From positions 1 through 64,000 of the forward strand of contig NZ_BOMB01000038.1 in the NCBI RefSeq assembly GCF_016861975.1: DNA of 64,000 nucleotides, in the 5' to 3' direction. The stretch comes from Actinocatenispora rupis (lineage in GTDB: Bacteria > Actinomycetota > Actinomycetes > Mycobacteriales > Micromonosporaceae). How positions within the stretch are numbered: the first letter of the stretch is position 1; each line of letters opens with the position of its first letter. Of this stretch, positions 36,374 through 44,654 are shown one piece after another. The translations under genes were made by a program, and so were the position numbers. Under the pieces are notes generated by a model. It did not search any database, was not told the DNA's origin, and saw only the letters and a list, made by a program, of their open reading frames with translations.

Positions 36374-36679
36374 GTGGGCGACGAGCCGGTCGGGCTGGCG
36401 GCGTTCGCCGGGCGGCTGCACGACGCGGCCGACGCGCTGCACACCACGCCCGTCGACGTACCGGCGCCGGGCTGCCGCGCCGCCCCGGGCGTACTCGGGG
36501 AACTGGCCGGTGAGCTGCACCGACAGTGGGCCGCGGCGGTCCGGGAACAGTCCGCCGACCTGTCCGCCACCGCCGTACGGCTGAGCCGGCTGGGCACGGA
36601 GATCGGCCTCGCAGCCCGGCGGTACGGGGCGGTGGACGACGGCGCCGACGCCGCGCTGCGGCGGGCGGCGGACCGGTGA
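36374..36679 (+). CDS. ESX/EspC-like small helical protein
   Basis: The 101-residue protein is helical, beginning VGLAAFAGRLHDAADALH, with a second long helix (ELHRQWAAAVREQSADLSATAVRL). It resembles the DUF2580/EspC-type type VII secretion family, which lacks WXG. The GTG has GAGGAG upstream, and its stop overlaps the next gene by 4 bp. It is the first gene of an ESX-like cassette of three. Confidence 0.75.
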   Translation: MGDEPVGLAAFAGRLHDAADALHTTPVDVPAPGCRAAPGVLGELAGELHRQWAAAVREQSADLSATAVRLSRLGTEIGLAARRYGAVDDGADAALRRAADR

Positions 36680-37413
36680 CCCGCGCGGTCGGCGACGGCA
36701 TCCTGCCCGCCGGCTGGCGGCCCGCCGCACCGCCCGCGGACCGGCTCGACGCGGTCGCCGACGACCTGCTCGACCTGCTCGACCACGTCGACCACGCGCT
36801 CCACCGGTACGGGGTGGCGCCGGGGCACGCGATCGTCGCCGGGCTGCGGGAGTTCCGGGCGTTGCCGGGTGCGGTGGCCGCCGCGATCGTGCACACCGAC
36901 CCCGCCGTACCCTGGCAGGCCGCCCACGACCTGGCCGTACGCCGCTCGGCGGTGCTCGCCGCGGCCGCCCCGCTCGACCGGTACGCGGACCGGCTGGGGT
37001 GGGCTGGTGCCGGGCGCGCGGCGTTCGACGGGCGGTGGGCGGTGCTGTCCGCGCACCTGTCCGACGGGCTGCCGGCGTCCCTCGCCGCGGCGGCCCGGCA
37101 CGGCGCCCGCCTCGCCCACTGGTACGCGGGGCTGCGCGCCGCACTGCGCGACTTCTTCCTCCGGTACGGCACGGGACCGGCTGCGGTGGACCTGCGCACC
37201 GCGCCCGTCGGTACGGGTGGCGCCGCCGAACTGTCCGCCTCCGGTACGGCGGCGGTGGCGGCGGCCGACCTGGGCGCCGCGTGCTTCGCCGCGCTGCGTC
37301 CGGTACTCGCGGACGGCGGCGCACTGCGCCGGGGCGTACCCGGTGGGTCGGGTGGTCGGGACGAGCCGGTGGCACGCGGCGGCGGGCGCGTGCTGCGGGT
37401 CGAGCCGGAATGA
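36676..37413 (+). CDS. WXG100-like/PPE-type helical protein
   Basis: The 245-residue protein is Ala-rich and helical, with no signal peptide or membrane helix. It has a central hairpin-like region in which WAGAGRAAFDGRW resembles a W-x-G turn. The GTG start and the stop both overlap their neighbours by 4 bp. It probably pairs with the EspC-like protein. No ESX ATPase or membrane component is in the window. Confidence 0.7.
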   Translation: MTRAVGDGILPAGWRPAAPPADRLDAVADDLLDLLDHVDHALHRYGVAPGHAIVAGLREFRALPGAVAAAIVHTDPAVPWQAAHDLAVRRSAVLAAAAPLDRYADRLGWAGAGRAAFDGRWAVLSAHLSDGLPASLAAAARHGARLAHWYAGLRAALRDFFLRYGTGPAAVDLRTAPVGTGGAAELSASGTAAVAAADLGAACFAALRPVLADGGALRRGVPGGSGGRDEPVARGGGRVLRVEPE

Positions 37414-37757
37414 CGGACGAACGGGAGGCGCGGGTGCCACGCGAGGTCGACGAGGCGTGGATCGAGGCGGCGACGGAGCACTACCGCCGGCTGGAACGCT
37501 GCCGCGCGGTGCTCGCGGACCGGGCCGCCGGCGCGGACGTCACCGTACGGTCCGGGGACGGTCTGGTGGAGATCGTGGTGACCGCCGACGGCGCGTTCCG
37601 GGACGTACGGATCGCGGAGAGCGCGCTGCGGAGCCGGAGCGCGCGGGAGCTGTCCCGTACCGTGCTCGCCGCCTGCCAGCAGGCCCGGACCGCGGCCGAG
37701 TGGGCGCAGGAGAAGCTGCACGAACAGCTCTTCGCCGGCTTCCGGTACCCGGACTGA
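37410..37757 (+). CDS. YbaB/EbfC-family protein
   Basis: The 115-residue protein has the YbaB layout: two long helices flanking a three-stranded sheet (VTVRSGDGLVEIVVTADGAFRDVRI) and a helical end. YbaB proteins bind DNA or act as small scaffolds, and in actinobacteria are often next to ESX-type genes. The ATG overlaps the stop of the preceding gene. Confidence 0.82.
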   Translation: MTDEREARVPREVDEAWIEAATEHYRRLERCRAVLADRAAGADVTVRSGDGLVEIVVTADGAFRDVRIAESALRSRSARELSRTVLAACQQARTAAEWAQEKLHEQLFAGFRYPD

Positions 37758-37771
37758 GTTGGCGTCCCGAC

Positions 37772-37803
37772 CAGGCATCAGGGCCGATCAGGCATCAGGG
37801 CCG
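37772..37803. repeat. Two tandem copies of a 17-bp unit
   Basis: CAGGCATCAGGGCCG occurs twice, 17 bp apart, in the 207-bp gap before the RicT gene. No function is evident. The rest of that gap shows no gene. Confidence 0.7.
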
Positions 37804-37964
37804 CGAGCCGTCGAACTGTGCCGAACGACGACTCGCGACCCTGTCCTGCACCCCCGGTGCACCATTCGGTGGAATCCCCCCACCACCGACACCACTCGTA
37901 ACGGGGCGTACCGCTCAGCGGTGACGGGTGTTCACCCGTACGAGCGAGCCGTACTGTCTGGGGC

Positions 37965-38819
37965 GTGGGCATGCTCTGCGCGGTGAGCTTCAACCGGTAC
38001 GGCCGGCTCTACTACCTGGACCCGGCCGGGCACACGCCGGCCGTCGGCGACCGGGTGCTCGTCCCGACCGAGGACGGCACCGAGGTCGCGGAGTGCGTGT
38101 GGGCGGCGCAGTGGGTGGACGAGGACACGTCCGGCTTCCCCAAGCTCGCCGGCCCCGCGGGTACCGCCGACCTGGACCGCGACGCGCTCGTACGGCGGCG
38201 CAAGGCGGACGCGAAGGTGGCGGCGAAGAAGCTGATTCGCGAGCACGAACTGCCGATGAAGGTCGTCGCCGTCGACCACCTGCCCGGCCCCGAGCCGGCG
38301 ACCGGCCGGGTCGAGGAGGGCGCCCGCACCACCATCTACTTCACCGCCCCGCACCGGGTGGACTTCCGTTCGCTGGTACGGGACCTGGGCGCGACCCTGC
38401 GCTGCCGGGTGGAACTGCGGCAGCTCTCCGCGCGCGACTCGGCCCGCGTACAGGGTGGGATCGGGTCGTGCGGGCGGGACCTGTGCTGCGCCACGTTCCT
38501 GCGGGACTTCGAGCCGGTCAGCATCCGGATGGCGAAGGACCAGGACCTGCCGCTCAACCCGCTGCGCATCTCCGGCGCGTGCGGCCGGCTGATGTGCTGC
38601 CTCAAGTACGAGCACCCGCTGTACCAACGGTTCCAGGAGTCGGCGCCGGCGGTCGGCGAACGGGTGGAGACCGAGCACGGCGCCGGCCGGGTCGTCGGCC
38701 ACAGCGTGCCGCGCGACGCCGTGACCGTACGGCTGGACGCGGACGGGTCGCGGTGTTCGTGCAGCCGGGCGAGCGTGTGCGGCTCCCGCCAGGCGTACGA
38801 GTCCCGGTACGAGTCGTAG
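37965..38819 (+). CDS. RicT/PSP1-domain protein
   Basis: The 284-residue protein belongs to the PSP1/RicT family, which in Bacillus subtilis works with RicA and RicF in RNA maturation and sporulation. Conserved cysteine motifs are visible at SCGRDLCC and ACGRLMCCLKYE, which may bind an Fe-S cluster, and the surrounding QGGIG and FRSLVRDLGATLRCRVELRQ blocks match the family. The C-terminus has an unusual extra CSCSRASVCGS stretch. I used the GTG start, with an ATG six bases on as an alternative. Confidence 0.92.
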   Translation: MGMLCAVSFNRYGRLYYLDPAGHTPAVGDRVLVPTEDGTEVAECVWAAQWVDEDTSGFPKLAGPAGTADLDRDALVRRRKADAKVAAKKLIREHELPMKVVAVDHLPGPEPATGRVEEGARTTIYFTAPHRVDFRSLVRDLGATLRCRVELRQLSARDSARVQGGIGSCGRDLCCATFLRDFEPVSIRMAKDQDLPLNPLRISGACGRLMCCLKYEHPLYQRFQESAPAVGERVETEHGAGRVVGHSVPRDAVTVRLDADGSRCSCSRASVCGSRQAYESRYES

Positions 38820-38834
38820 CGGTGCCGCGGCCGG

Positions 38835-39389
38835 TCAGCCCGGTACGCGGAGCCCGCGGGAGATCACGTCGATGACCCGGTCCGGGTCGGGCCCGTCGTA
38901 CGCCAGGCAGCCGGCCATCAACGCCTTGATGTCGGCGAAGGTGACGCCGGGGTCCACCGCGCCGGCGTCCTGCGCCTCGGAGAGCAGCCGGCGCAGCCGG
39001 TCGGAGACGTTGCAGCCGGCGGACGACGCGGCGGCTTCGATGTCGAACCCGCTGCCGGCCAACGCCTCCGCCAGCCCCCGGTGCGCGGCGCCTTCACGCA
39101 CCAGGCGGCCGAAGAGGGCGAAGAACGCGGTGCCAAGGTCGTCCTCCGCGGCCAGGCTGTCGGCGTACCCGCTGAGCTGGCCCATCCGGTCGAGGAGGAC
39201 CGCGGCGTAGAGCGATTCCTTGGTGGGGAAGTGCCGGCTCACCGTGCCGGTACCGACGCCCGCGCGCCGGGCGATCTCGTGCACCGGTACGGACAGTCCC
39301 TCGGCGGCGAAGACCTCCGCCGCGGTGCGCAGCACTCGCTGGCGGTTGCGTTGGGCGTCGGCCCGCATCGGGCGCTGCGCTCGGGTCAC
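38835..39389 (-). CDS. TetR-family transcriptional repressor
   Basis: The 184-residue regulator has the TetR N-terminal helix-turn-helix (AAEVFAAEGLSVPVHEIARRAGVGTGTVSRHFPTKE, shown in parts: VHEIARRAGVGTGTVSRHF). The C-terminal helical domain is the ligand-binding and dimer part. GAGGAG precedes the GTG. It is divergent from the SDR gene, and the intergenic space holds two matching palindromes that it probably binds. Confidence 0.93.
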   Translation of the reverse strand: MTRAQRPMRADAQRNRQRVLRTAAEVFAAEGLSVPVHEIARRAGVGTGTVSRHFPTKESLYAAVLLDRMGQLSGYADSLAAEDDLGTAFFALFGRLVREGAAHRGLAEALAGSGFDIEAAASSAGCNVSDRLRRLLSEAQDAGAVDPGVTFADIKALMAGCLAYDGPDPDRVIDVISRGLRVPG

Positions 39390-39431
39390 GGCGTCTCCTC
39401 TTCGCGCCGGCGCCTTGCGCGGGCCGACGTC

Positions 39432-39461
39432 TTGACAAGCGGGATGGCCATCCCGGATAGT
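39432..39461 (+). promoter_or_regulatory. Sigma-70-type promoter for the SDR gene
   Basis: TTGACA at 39432-39437 and GATAGT at 39456-39461 are 18 bp apart. One operator palindrome lies between them and a second just after, so a bound repressor would block RNA polymerase. Confidence 0.65.
39440..39455. promoter_or_regulatory. TetR-type operator 1 (perfect 16-bp palindrome)
   Basis: CGGGATGGCCATCCCG is perfectly self-complementary. It lies in the spacer of the promoter for the SDR gene. Confidence 0.8.
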
Positions 39462-39466
39462 TCAAC

Positions 39467-39482
39467 CGGGATGACGATCCCG
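39467..39482. promoter_or_regulatory. TetR-type operator 2
   Basis: CGGGATGACGATCCCG repeats the CGGGAT-N4-ATCCCG pattern of operator 1, 27 bp further along. Two copies in the same gap strengthen the call of a repressor site. Confidence 0.78.
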
Positions 39483-39563
39483 ATTATTCCGCACGGCCCG
39501 GGACGTGCTCGTCGCGGACAGCGCCGGCCATCGCGCATCGCCGGCACCGAGAAGGAGCGAACC

Positions 39564-40523
39564 ATGGTGTGGACCGAGCACGAGGTACCCGACCAGAGCG
39601 GCCGTACCGTCCTCGTCACCGGAGCGAACTCGGGTCTGGGCTTCGAGACGGCACGGGTGTTCGCCCGCCACCACGCGCAGGTCGTGCTGGCCTGCCGCGA
39701 CGTACGGAAGGCCGACGACGCCCGGGAACGGATCCGCGCGGAGACCCCGACGGCGTCGGTACGAACGCTGGAGCTGGACCTGTCGTCCCAGGCATCGGTC
39801 CGCCGGGCGGCCGAGCAGGTCGGCCGGGACCACGCCCAGGTCGATCTGCTGATCAACAACGCCGGGGCCCTCATCCGCCGCCACGAGATCACCGAGGACG
39901 GGTTCGAGAAGACCTTCGCGACCAACCATCTCGGCGCGTTCGCCTTCACCGGGCTGATCCTGGAACGACTGCTGAGCACGCCGGCCTCGCGGGTCGTGAC
40001 CGTCAGCAGCGTCGGCCACAAGCGCGGCGTGATGAACTTCGACGACCCGCACTTCGGCGCCGGGTACCGCCGCAACGACGCGTACTTCCAGTCCAAGCTG
40101 GCCAACCTGCTGTTCACGTACGAGCTCCACCGGCGACTCGCCGCGGCCGGGGCGTCGACGATCGCGGTGGCCGCCCATCCCGGCAACGCCCGCACCGCGT
40201 TCGGCAGCGACCAACTCCCGATCCGGATCGTCACCAACCCCCGGCTGCGGCTGCTCACCTCCTGGCTCCTGCAGGACCCGACGACGGCGGCGCTGTCCAC
40301 CGTCCGCGCCGCCGTGGACCCCGCCGCGACCGGCGGCGAGTACTTCGGGCCCGACGGCCGCAACGAATGGACCGGGCATCCCGTCCCGGTCCCGTCCAGT
40401 GCGCGGTCCCACGACACCGACGCGCAACGCCGGCTGTGGGACCTGTCCGAGCAGCTGACCGGCGTGCGGTATCCCGTCCCGCTCGGCACACCCGGTACCA
40501 CCGCGACGCCGGCCGCCAGCTGA
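39564..40523 (+). CDS. Short-chain dehydrogenase/reductase
   Basis: The 319-residue NAD(P)-dependent oxidoreductase has the nucleotide motif TGANSGLG, the NNAG motif and the catalytic pair YFQSK with the upstream Ser in VVTVSSVGH. It resembles the retinol dehydrogenase/WWOX-like group of SDRs. AAGGAG is seven bases before the ATG. It is probably repressed by the divergent TetR. The substrate is unknown. Confidence 0.92.
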   Translation: MVWTEHEVPDQSGRTVLVTGANSGLGFETARVFARHHAQVVLACRDVRKADDARERIRAETPTASVRTLELDLSSQASVRRAAEQVGRDHAQVDLLINNAGALIRRHEITEDGFEKTFATNHLGAFAFTGLILERLLSTPASRVVTVSSVGHKRGVMNFDDPHFGAGYRRNDAYFQSKLANLLFTYELHRRLAAAGASTIAVAAHPGNARTAFGSDQLPIRIVTNPRLRLLTSWLLQDPTTAALSTVRAAVDPAATGGEYFGPDGRNEWTGHPVPVPSSARSHDTDAQRRLWDLSEQLTGVRYPVPLGTPGTTATPAAS

Positions 40524-40583
40524 CGCGCGGGGCCAGCTCGCGTACGGGACCGCCTGCACCGCGGGCGCCAGCCGACGTACCGG

Positions 40584-42260
40584 CTAGCTGAAGTGCAGCG
40601 GCCCCTCGATGAGGTGCGGTTCGAGCGGGCGGGCCGGGGTGATCCACGAGCTGCCGGCCGGGTTGTCCGGGGTGGCGATCCAGTCGCGGCCGGCGCGGGC
40701 CAGGCCGATCGGGTAGATGGTCAGCTCGCCGTCCGCGTTCAGGTGCAGGCGCAGGAACGACTTGGCGTCCTCGATGCCCTGCGCCGCGAACGACTCCTCG
40801 ACGTTCACCCCGAACCGCCCCGCCACCATCAGGTACGCCGCGGTCAGCTCGGCGGCGACCACGCCGGCGACGGGCAGGTAGATGAGTGCGCTGAGCAGTA
40901 CCGGGAGCGGGCCGGGGAGGTGCACGAGCGGCAGGTGCCACCAGGCGTACGCGCCGAGGGCGGCGAGGCCCAGGTGCGCGACGCCGTGCTGGATCCCGGC
41001 CAGCCAGTGTCGCCAGCGGTGGTGCACGTCGACGTCGGCGAGCGCCCAGGCGGTCGTGGAGCCGAGTACGAGCGCGGACAGGGTGATCACCGGCGCGGTC
41101 AGGACGCGCGTGCCGCACGTGACGAACGCGTACATGAGGAGGGCGTGGAGCAGGCCGGTGACCGCGGCGAAACCGGGGTTGCGGCCGAGCAGTCGGGCGA
41201 ACACGCCCCGGCCCATCCGCCGCGACGTGCCCCGATCCGGGAACGTACCGGCCAGCTCGTACGGCCTGGGCGGGCTGACACCGCGGCGCGGCGCGTCGAC
41301 CGGCGGTACCGACAGCTGTTGTGGCAGGTGGTGCGTCGGGTAGAGGAAGGCGCCGCCACCGCCGCAGGTGATCAGCGCCTTCTCGCCCTGGTACCGGGCG
41401 TAGTGGTGCAGGTCGCCGGTGAGTACGACGGGGACGCGGGCGCCGGTCGGCTCGATGATCTTGCGGATGAAGTAGTCGACCGTGTCGTACGCCTGCGGGT
41501 CGCGCGCCGCGTACACCCAGGTGGGGCGGGACGTGCAGAGGATGACGCGGTCGCCCTCGCGGAGCGCCTCGGCGGCCTCCCGGAAGTAGCGCAGCTGCGG
41601 CTCGTCCAGGTACGCCTCCAGCTGCTCGTCGATCGCGAACAGCCACCAGCGGTGCGGCAGCGACAGCGCGAAGTAGCTCCGGGCCTGCCGGGTACGCCAG
41701 CCGCCGAACCGGCTGCCCTTGCCGAACAGCCGCAGGAACGCGGTGAGCCCGTCGTACCAGTCGTGGTTGCCGGGCAGCGCGTACAGCGTCGGGCGCTCCT
41801 CGCCGTCCCTGCCGGGCAGCGCCGCCTGGTACGGACCCTTCGTACGGTCCTCGTACCGGCGCCAGGACGGTGTCGGGTAGACCTCGTCGCCGCCCATCAC
41901 GAGCACCCGGCCGCGCGGCAGCTCCCCGTCCACCCCGTCCGGCGACAGCGACGGCTGCCCCAGCAACCAGGCCATCGAGTACGTCGCGTCGAAGCCGTCA
42001 CCGATGTCGGCGACGAAGTCGAACCACAGCTCGTCGTCCTGGTCGTGCTCGTACACGGTGGCGGGCAGCGCCGCCTGCAACTCGCGCTTGTCCAGGATCG
42101 CGCCGAACATGCTGGCCGCGGCGACCCGCACCGCCGTACCGGCGAGGAGTCCCGGCGCCAGCCAGGCGACCGGGCGCTGCCGGCTGAACCCCAGCTCGGC
42201 GGCGCTCAGATCCCGCGGCCGGGGTGCTCTGCGTGGGTTGTCGCGATCCGCACCGTCCAT
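40584..42260 (-). CDS. Metallophosphoesterase-like membrane protein
   Basis: The 558-residue protein has a phosphoesterase domain (about 20-300) with the motifs FVADIGDG, VMGGDEVYP, LPGNHDWYDG and TGDLHHYARY, followed by a region of four or five membrane helices and a C-terminal soluble domain of about 100 residues. The usual D-x-H of the first motif is replaced by DIGD, so activity is not certain. The family seems related to large calcineurin-like proteins of actinobacteria, with possible lipid or nucleotide substrates. Its ATG is at the start of a plain N-terminal segment. Confidence 0.83.
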   Translation of the reverse strand: MDGADRDNPRRAPRPRDLSAAELGFSRQRPVAWLAPGLLAGTAVRVAAASMFGAILDKRELQAALPATVYEHDQDDELWFDFVADIGDGFDATYSMAWLLGQPSLSPDGVDGELPRGRVLVMGGDEVYPTPSWRRYEDRTKGPYQAALPGRDGEERPTLYALPGNHDWYDGLTAFLRLFGKGSRFGGWRTRQARSYFALSLPHRWWLFAIDEQLEAYLDEPQLRYFREAAEALREGDRVILCTSRPTWVYAARDPQAYDTVDYFIRKIIEPTGARVPVVLTGDLHHYARYQGEKALITCGGGGAFLYPTHHLPQQLSVPPVDAPRRGVSPPRPYELAGTFPDRGTSRRMGRGVFARLLGRNPGFAAVTGLLHALLMYAFVTCGTRVLTAPVITLSALVLGSTTAWALADVDVHHRWRHWLAGIQHGVAHLGLAALGAYAWWHLPLVHLPGPLPVLLSALIYLPVAGVVAAELTAAYLMVAGRFGVNVEESFAAQGIEDAKSFLRLHLNADGELTIYPIGLARAGRDWIATPDNPAGSSWITPARPLEPHLIEGPLHFS

Positions 42261-42308
42261 GGCTTCCGGACGGTACCGGCGGCGACGCGCGCCGCGCGAC
42301 CCCGGGCC

Positions 42309-42536
42309 CTACTCGACCGGCTCCGCGGTCGTGGTGTTGTTCCGGATCCGGACCGCCTCGTACGCGGGCAGCACGACCGCCTGGGCGGCGACCACGCCGT
42401 TCTCCCCGACGGTGATCGTCGGCGACCCGTACAGCTCGTAGCCCTCGTCCAGCGCCGCGCTCACCCGCGCGCAGAACTCCGCGTCGTCCGGCCCGGTGAT
42501 CAGCCGGTACCGCATGCGCTGTGTGAGGTGATCCAT
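42309..42536 (-). CDS. DUF1737 protein
   Basis: The 75-residue protein contains MRYRLITGPDDAEFCARV and EGYELYGSPTIT, a clear DUF1737 pattern. It has no membrane helix. An ATG 21 bases downstream of the start used is a possible alternative. The family function is unknown. Confidence 0.85.
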   Translation of the reverse strand: MDHLTQRMRYRLITGPDDAEFCARVSAALDEGYELYGSPTITVGENGVVAAQAVVLPAYEAVRIRNNTTTAEPVE

Positions 42537-42604
42537 CGACCGTCCCGCCTGTTGGTGGCCTATCCGCGCCGAAGATACAGCGTCGCGGAGCCCACCGCCG
42601 GACG

Positions 42605-43309
42605 TCACCCGGCGTCGGCCGCCTTGTGTACGGCACCGGCGATGGTCGAGGCGAAGATCTGCTGCCCCTGCGGCCCCGGGTGGACGCCGTCGACGAGCAG
42701 GTCCTCGCGGCCGGAGATCGCCGCGTGCCAGTCCGCGACCGTGGCGTGCCGCGCCGCGGCCACCTGCCGGATCTGCTGGTTGACCGGGTCCTGCCAGGAC
42801 CGGGCCGCGTCGATCGTGACCAGGACGATCCTGGTCTTCGGGCCGGCCGCGTCGATCGCCGCGTTCAGGTCCGCCGTACCGCCGACACCGTTCGTACCCA
42901 GCTCGATCACCAGTACGGAGTTCGCGCCGAGCGCGCCGGCGTGCTGCCGTACCAGGCCCGGCGCGGTCGACAGCTGGCGCCCCACGACCGCGTCGATCGA
43001 CACGCCCGGCAACTGCTGCTGGAGGTCCGGGGTCGACCGGACGCTGATCGAGTCACCGATCACCGTCACCCGCGGCTTCGCTGCCCGCTCCGTACCCCGG
43101 CTCGCCGCCTTCGAACGCTTCGGCGCCGCGCTGGCCGACGACACGCTCGGTGATGGGGAGGCGCTGGCCGACCGCGCCCCGGTCTGCGCTACCGCGTGCG
43201 GCTTCCCGGCGGTCGCCTTTCCGCATCCACCAAGCAATCCCGCCACCAGCGCCAGCGCGCCGCCGGCCACCGCCGCGGCCCGTACCGGCCGTCCCTGAAG
43301 TCCACGCAT
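42605..43309 (-). CDS. SGNH/GDSL-type hydrolase lipoprotein
   Basis: The 234-residue protein has a signal peptide ending in a LLGGC lipobox, a Ser/Ala/Pro-rich linker (residues 40-70), and an SGNH hydrolase domain with VIGDSIS (catalytic Ser) and LLVDGVHPGPQG (Asp-His pair). It resembles the C-terminal SGNH domain of OafB-type acetyltransferases. It is probably anchored outside the cell and hydrolyses an ester. Confidence 0.88.
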   Translation of the reverse strand: MRGLQGRPVRAAAVAGGALALVAGLLGGCGKATAGKPHAVAQTGARSASASPSPSVSSASAAPKRSKAASRGTERAAKPRVTVIGDSISVRSTPDLQQQLPGVSIDAVVGRQLSTAPGLVRQHAGALGANSVLVIELGTNGVGGTADLNAAIDAAGPKTRIVLVTIDAARSWQDPVNQQIRQVAAARHATVADWHAAISGREDLLVDGVHPGPQGQQIFASTIAGAVHKAADAG

Positions 43310-43444
43310 GGCAACCGACGGTAAGGTCGGGTCCGCCGGAAACGCACGCTGTTGTGCCGGCCCTCACCCGCAACCGGGCACACCACACCCCGAACCTCGC
43401 AACCCGCGTCCCCCGATCGTGCGTACGCCCGGTGACCTGCGGCT

Positions 43445-43864
43445 TCACTCCCGACGGTGCCGGCTCGGCCATCCCGCCGCCCCGGGCGAACCGGACACCC
43501 CGCCCGAGCGGGGGTCGGGGCGGAGGGGGCAGTCGGCGCCGACCCGGGCCGCCAGGTCCGTACGCAGCTCGGCCAGGTCGGCCATCCGTTCGTCGATGAG
43601 CCGCAGCTTGTCCTCGATCAGCGCGGACAGTGCGGCGGCCGAGTCGTCGGCGTCGCGCAGCCCGCTGCCGTGTACGGCGATCTCGGCGAGCGTGAAGCCC
43701 AGCCGGCGCGCCGTCCGCACGTACGCCAGCCAGTCGACCGTCTCGGGCGGGAAGTCCCGGTACCCGTTGGGCAGCCGCCGCCCGTCCAGCAGGCCGACCC
43801 GCTCGTAGAACCGGATGGTGTCGCGGCTGATCCCGGCCGCCGCGGCCAACTCCCCGATCCGCAC
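43445..43864 (-). CDS. MerR-family transcriptional regulator
   Basis: The 139-residue protein has the MerR helix-turn-helix (IGELAAAAGISRDTIRFYERVGLL) and wing, a dimerisation helix and a C-terminal part with one cysteine (ADCPLRPD). A short effector region suggests a redox or small-molecule sensor. The GTG is preceded by a purine-rich GAGAGG stretch. It is divergent from the membrane protein gene at 43964 whose promoter has MerR features. Confidence 0.9.
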   Translation of the reverse strand: MRIGELAAAAGISRDTIRFYERVGLLDGRRLPNGYRDFPPETVDWLAYVRTARRLGFTLAEIAVHGSGLRDADDSAAALSALIEDKLRLIDERMADLAELRTDLAARVGADCPLRPDPRSGGVSGSPGAAGWPSRHRRE

Positions 43865-43901
43865 CGCCGCCGCCTCTCCCGCGCCGTGACCGACCGCAAA
43901 C

Positions 43902-43933
43902 TTGACCTTGGAGCGTACTCCACCGTTTACGGT
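43902..43933 (+). promoter_or_regulatory. MerR-type promoter with over-long spacer
   Basis: TTGACC and TACGGT are separated by 20 bp, and the dyad TGGAG-N4-CTCCA (43909-43922) sits in the spacer. Long spacers with a central dyad are the hallmark of MerR-activated promoters. Confidence 0.65.
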
Positions 43934-43963
43934 GAGCGCCCCGTCGTACCGAGGAGCGTCGTC

Positions 43964-44380
43964 ATGATCAGCCCGTCCGGCCCCGCCTACCTGCGCATCG
44001 TCCGCGCCAGCGCCTGGTACGACCTCGTCGTCACCGCCGGCTTCGCCACCCCCTGGACGTACGTGCTGCTGCACCGCGCACTGTCCGCCGTCGGTGCCGC
44101 GACCGGCCTCGGCACGCTGCCGCCGGTCGAACCGATGCAGGTCCTCTTCGCGAACCTGATGGGCTCCGTCGTGATCGTCTGGTCCGTACTGCGCCTCCGC
44201 GCCACCCGCCCCGACCTCGGCCGGTACGACGGCGCCGCCCGCGTACTCTTCGCCGCCTGGCAGCTCCACGCGCTCACGCACGGCGCACCGCCGCTGCTCT
44301 GGCCGTTCCTCGTGGCGGAGGTCGCGTTCGGCGTCGCGCAGCTCGCCCCCTGGCTCCGCCGCGTCCGCGTCACCACCTGA
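43964..44380 (+). CDS. Four-helix membrane protein under MerR control
   Basis: The 138-residue protein has about four hydrophobic helices (VVTAGFATPWTYVLLH, LMGSVVIVWSVLRL and others), with an opening RIVRASAWYDL. It resembles DoxX-like or DUF4345-type small membrane proteins, but I cannot settle the family. GAGGAG lies eight bases before the ATG. Its promoter is a MerR-type one. Confidence 0.8.
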   Translation: MISPSGPAYLRIVRASAWYDLVVTAGFATPWTYVLLHRALSAVGAATGLGTLPPVEPMQVLFANLMGSVVIVWSVLRLRATRPDLGRYDGAARVLFAAWQLHALTHGAPPLLWPFLVAEVAFGVAQLAPWLRRVRVTT

Positions 44381-44425
44381 AACCCTTGCCCCCCAACCGA
44401 TCCCACATCCGGTACGGTGCCGGCC

Positions 44426-44575
44426 ATGCTGGAGAAGGTCGCCTGGGCGTACGTGCGCGACGGTCGGCTGCTGGTCGCCCGCAACCACGGCCGCGCGCTG
44501 TTCTACCTGCCCGGCGGTCGGCGCGAACCCGGCGAAACTGCAACAGGAACTGCAACCACGACCGCCGGTACCTGA
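44426..44575 (+). pseudogene. Truncated NUDIX hydrolase fragment
   Basis: The 49-codon frame MLEKVAWAYVRDGRLLVARN ... YLPGGRREPGET matches the first half of a NUDIX domain, including the beginning of the NUDIX box (GGRREPGE). The sequence then changes abruptly to a Thr/Ala-rich tail, and the rest of the box is lost. It ends about 80 bp from the tRNA gene, so a deletion or insertion probably removed the 3' part. Confidence 0.75.
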
Positions 44576-44608
44576 CTCGCGGCGCGGATCGGCCCGATCT
44601 CCACGCAA

Positions 44609-44647
44609 GCGAAAGGCCAGGTCAGAGGCTCTGACCTGGCCTTTCGC
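44609..44647 (-). terminator. 17-bp perfect hairpin after tRNA-Thr
   Basis: A perfect 17-bp stem (GCGAAAGGCCAGGTCAG with its complement) and a 5-base loop start 8 bp beyond the tRNA 3' end. Being symmetrical, it may serve both strands. Confidence 0.8.
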
Positions 44648-44654
44648 GCTGCCG

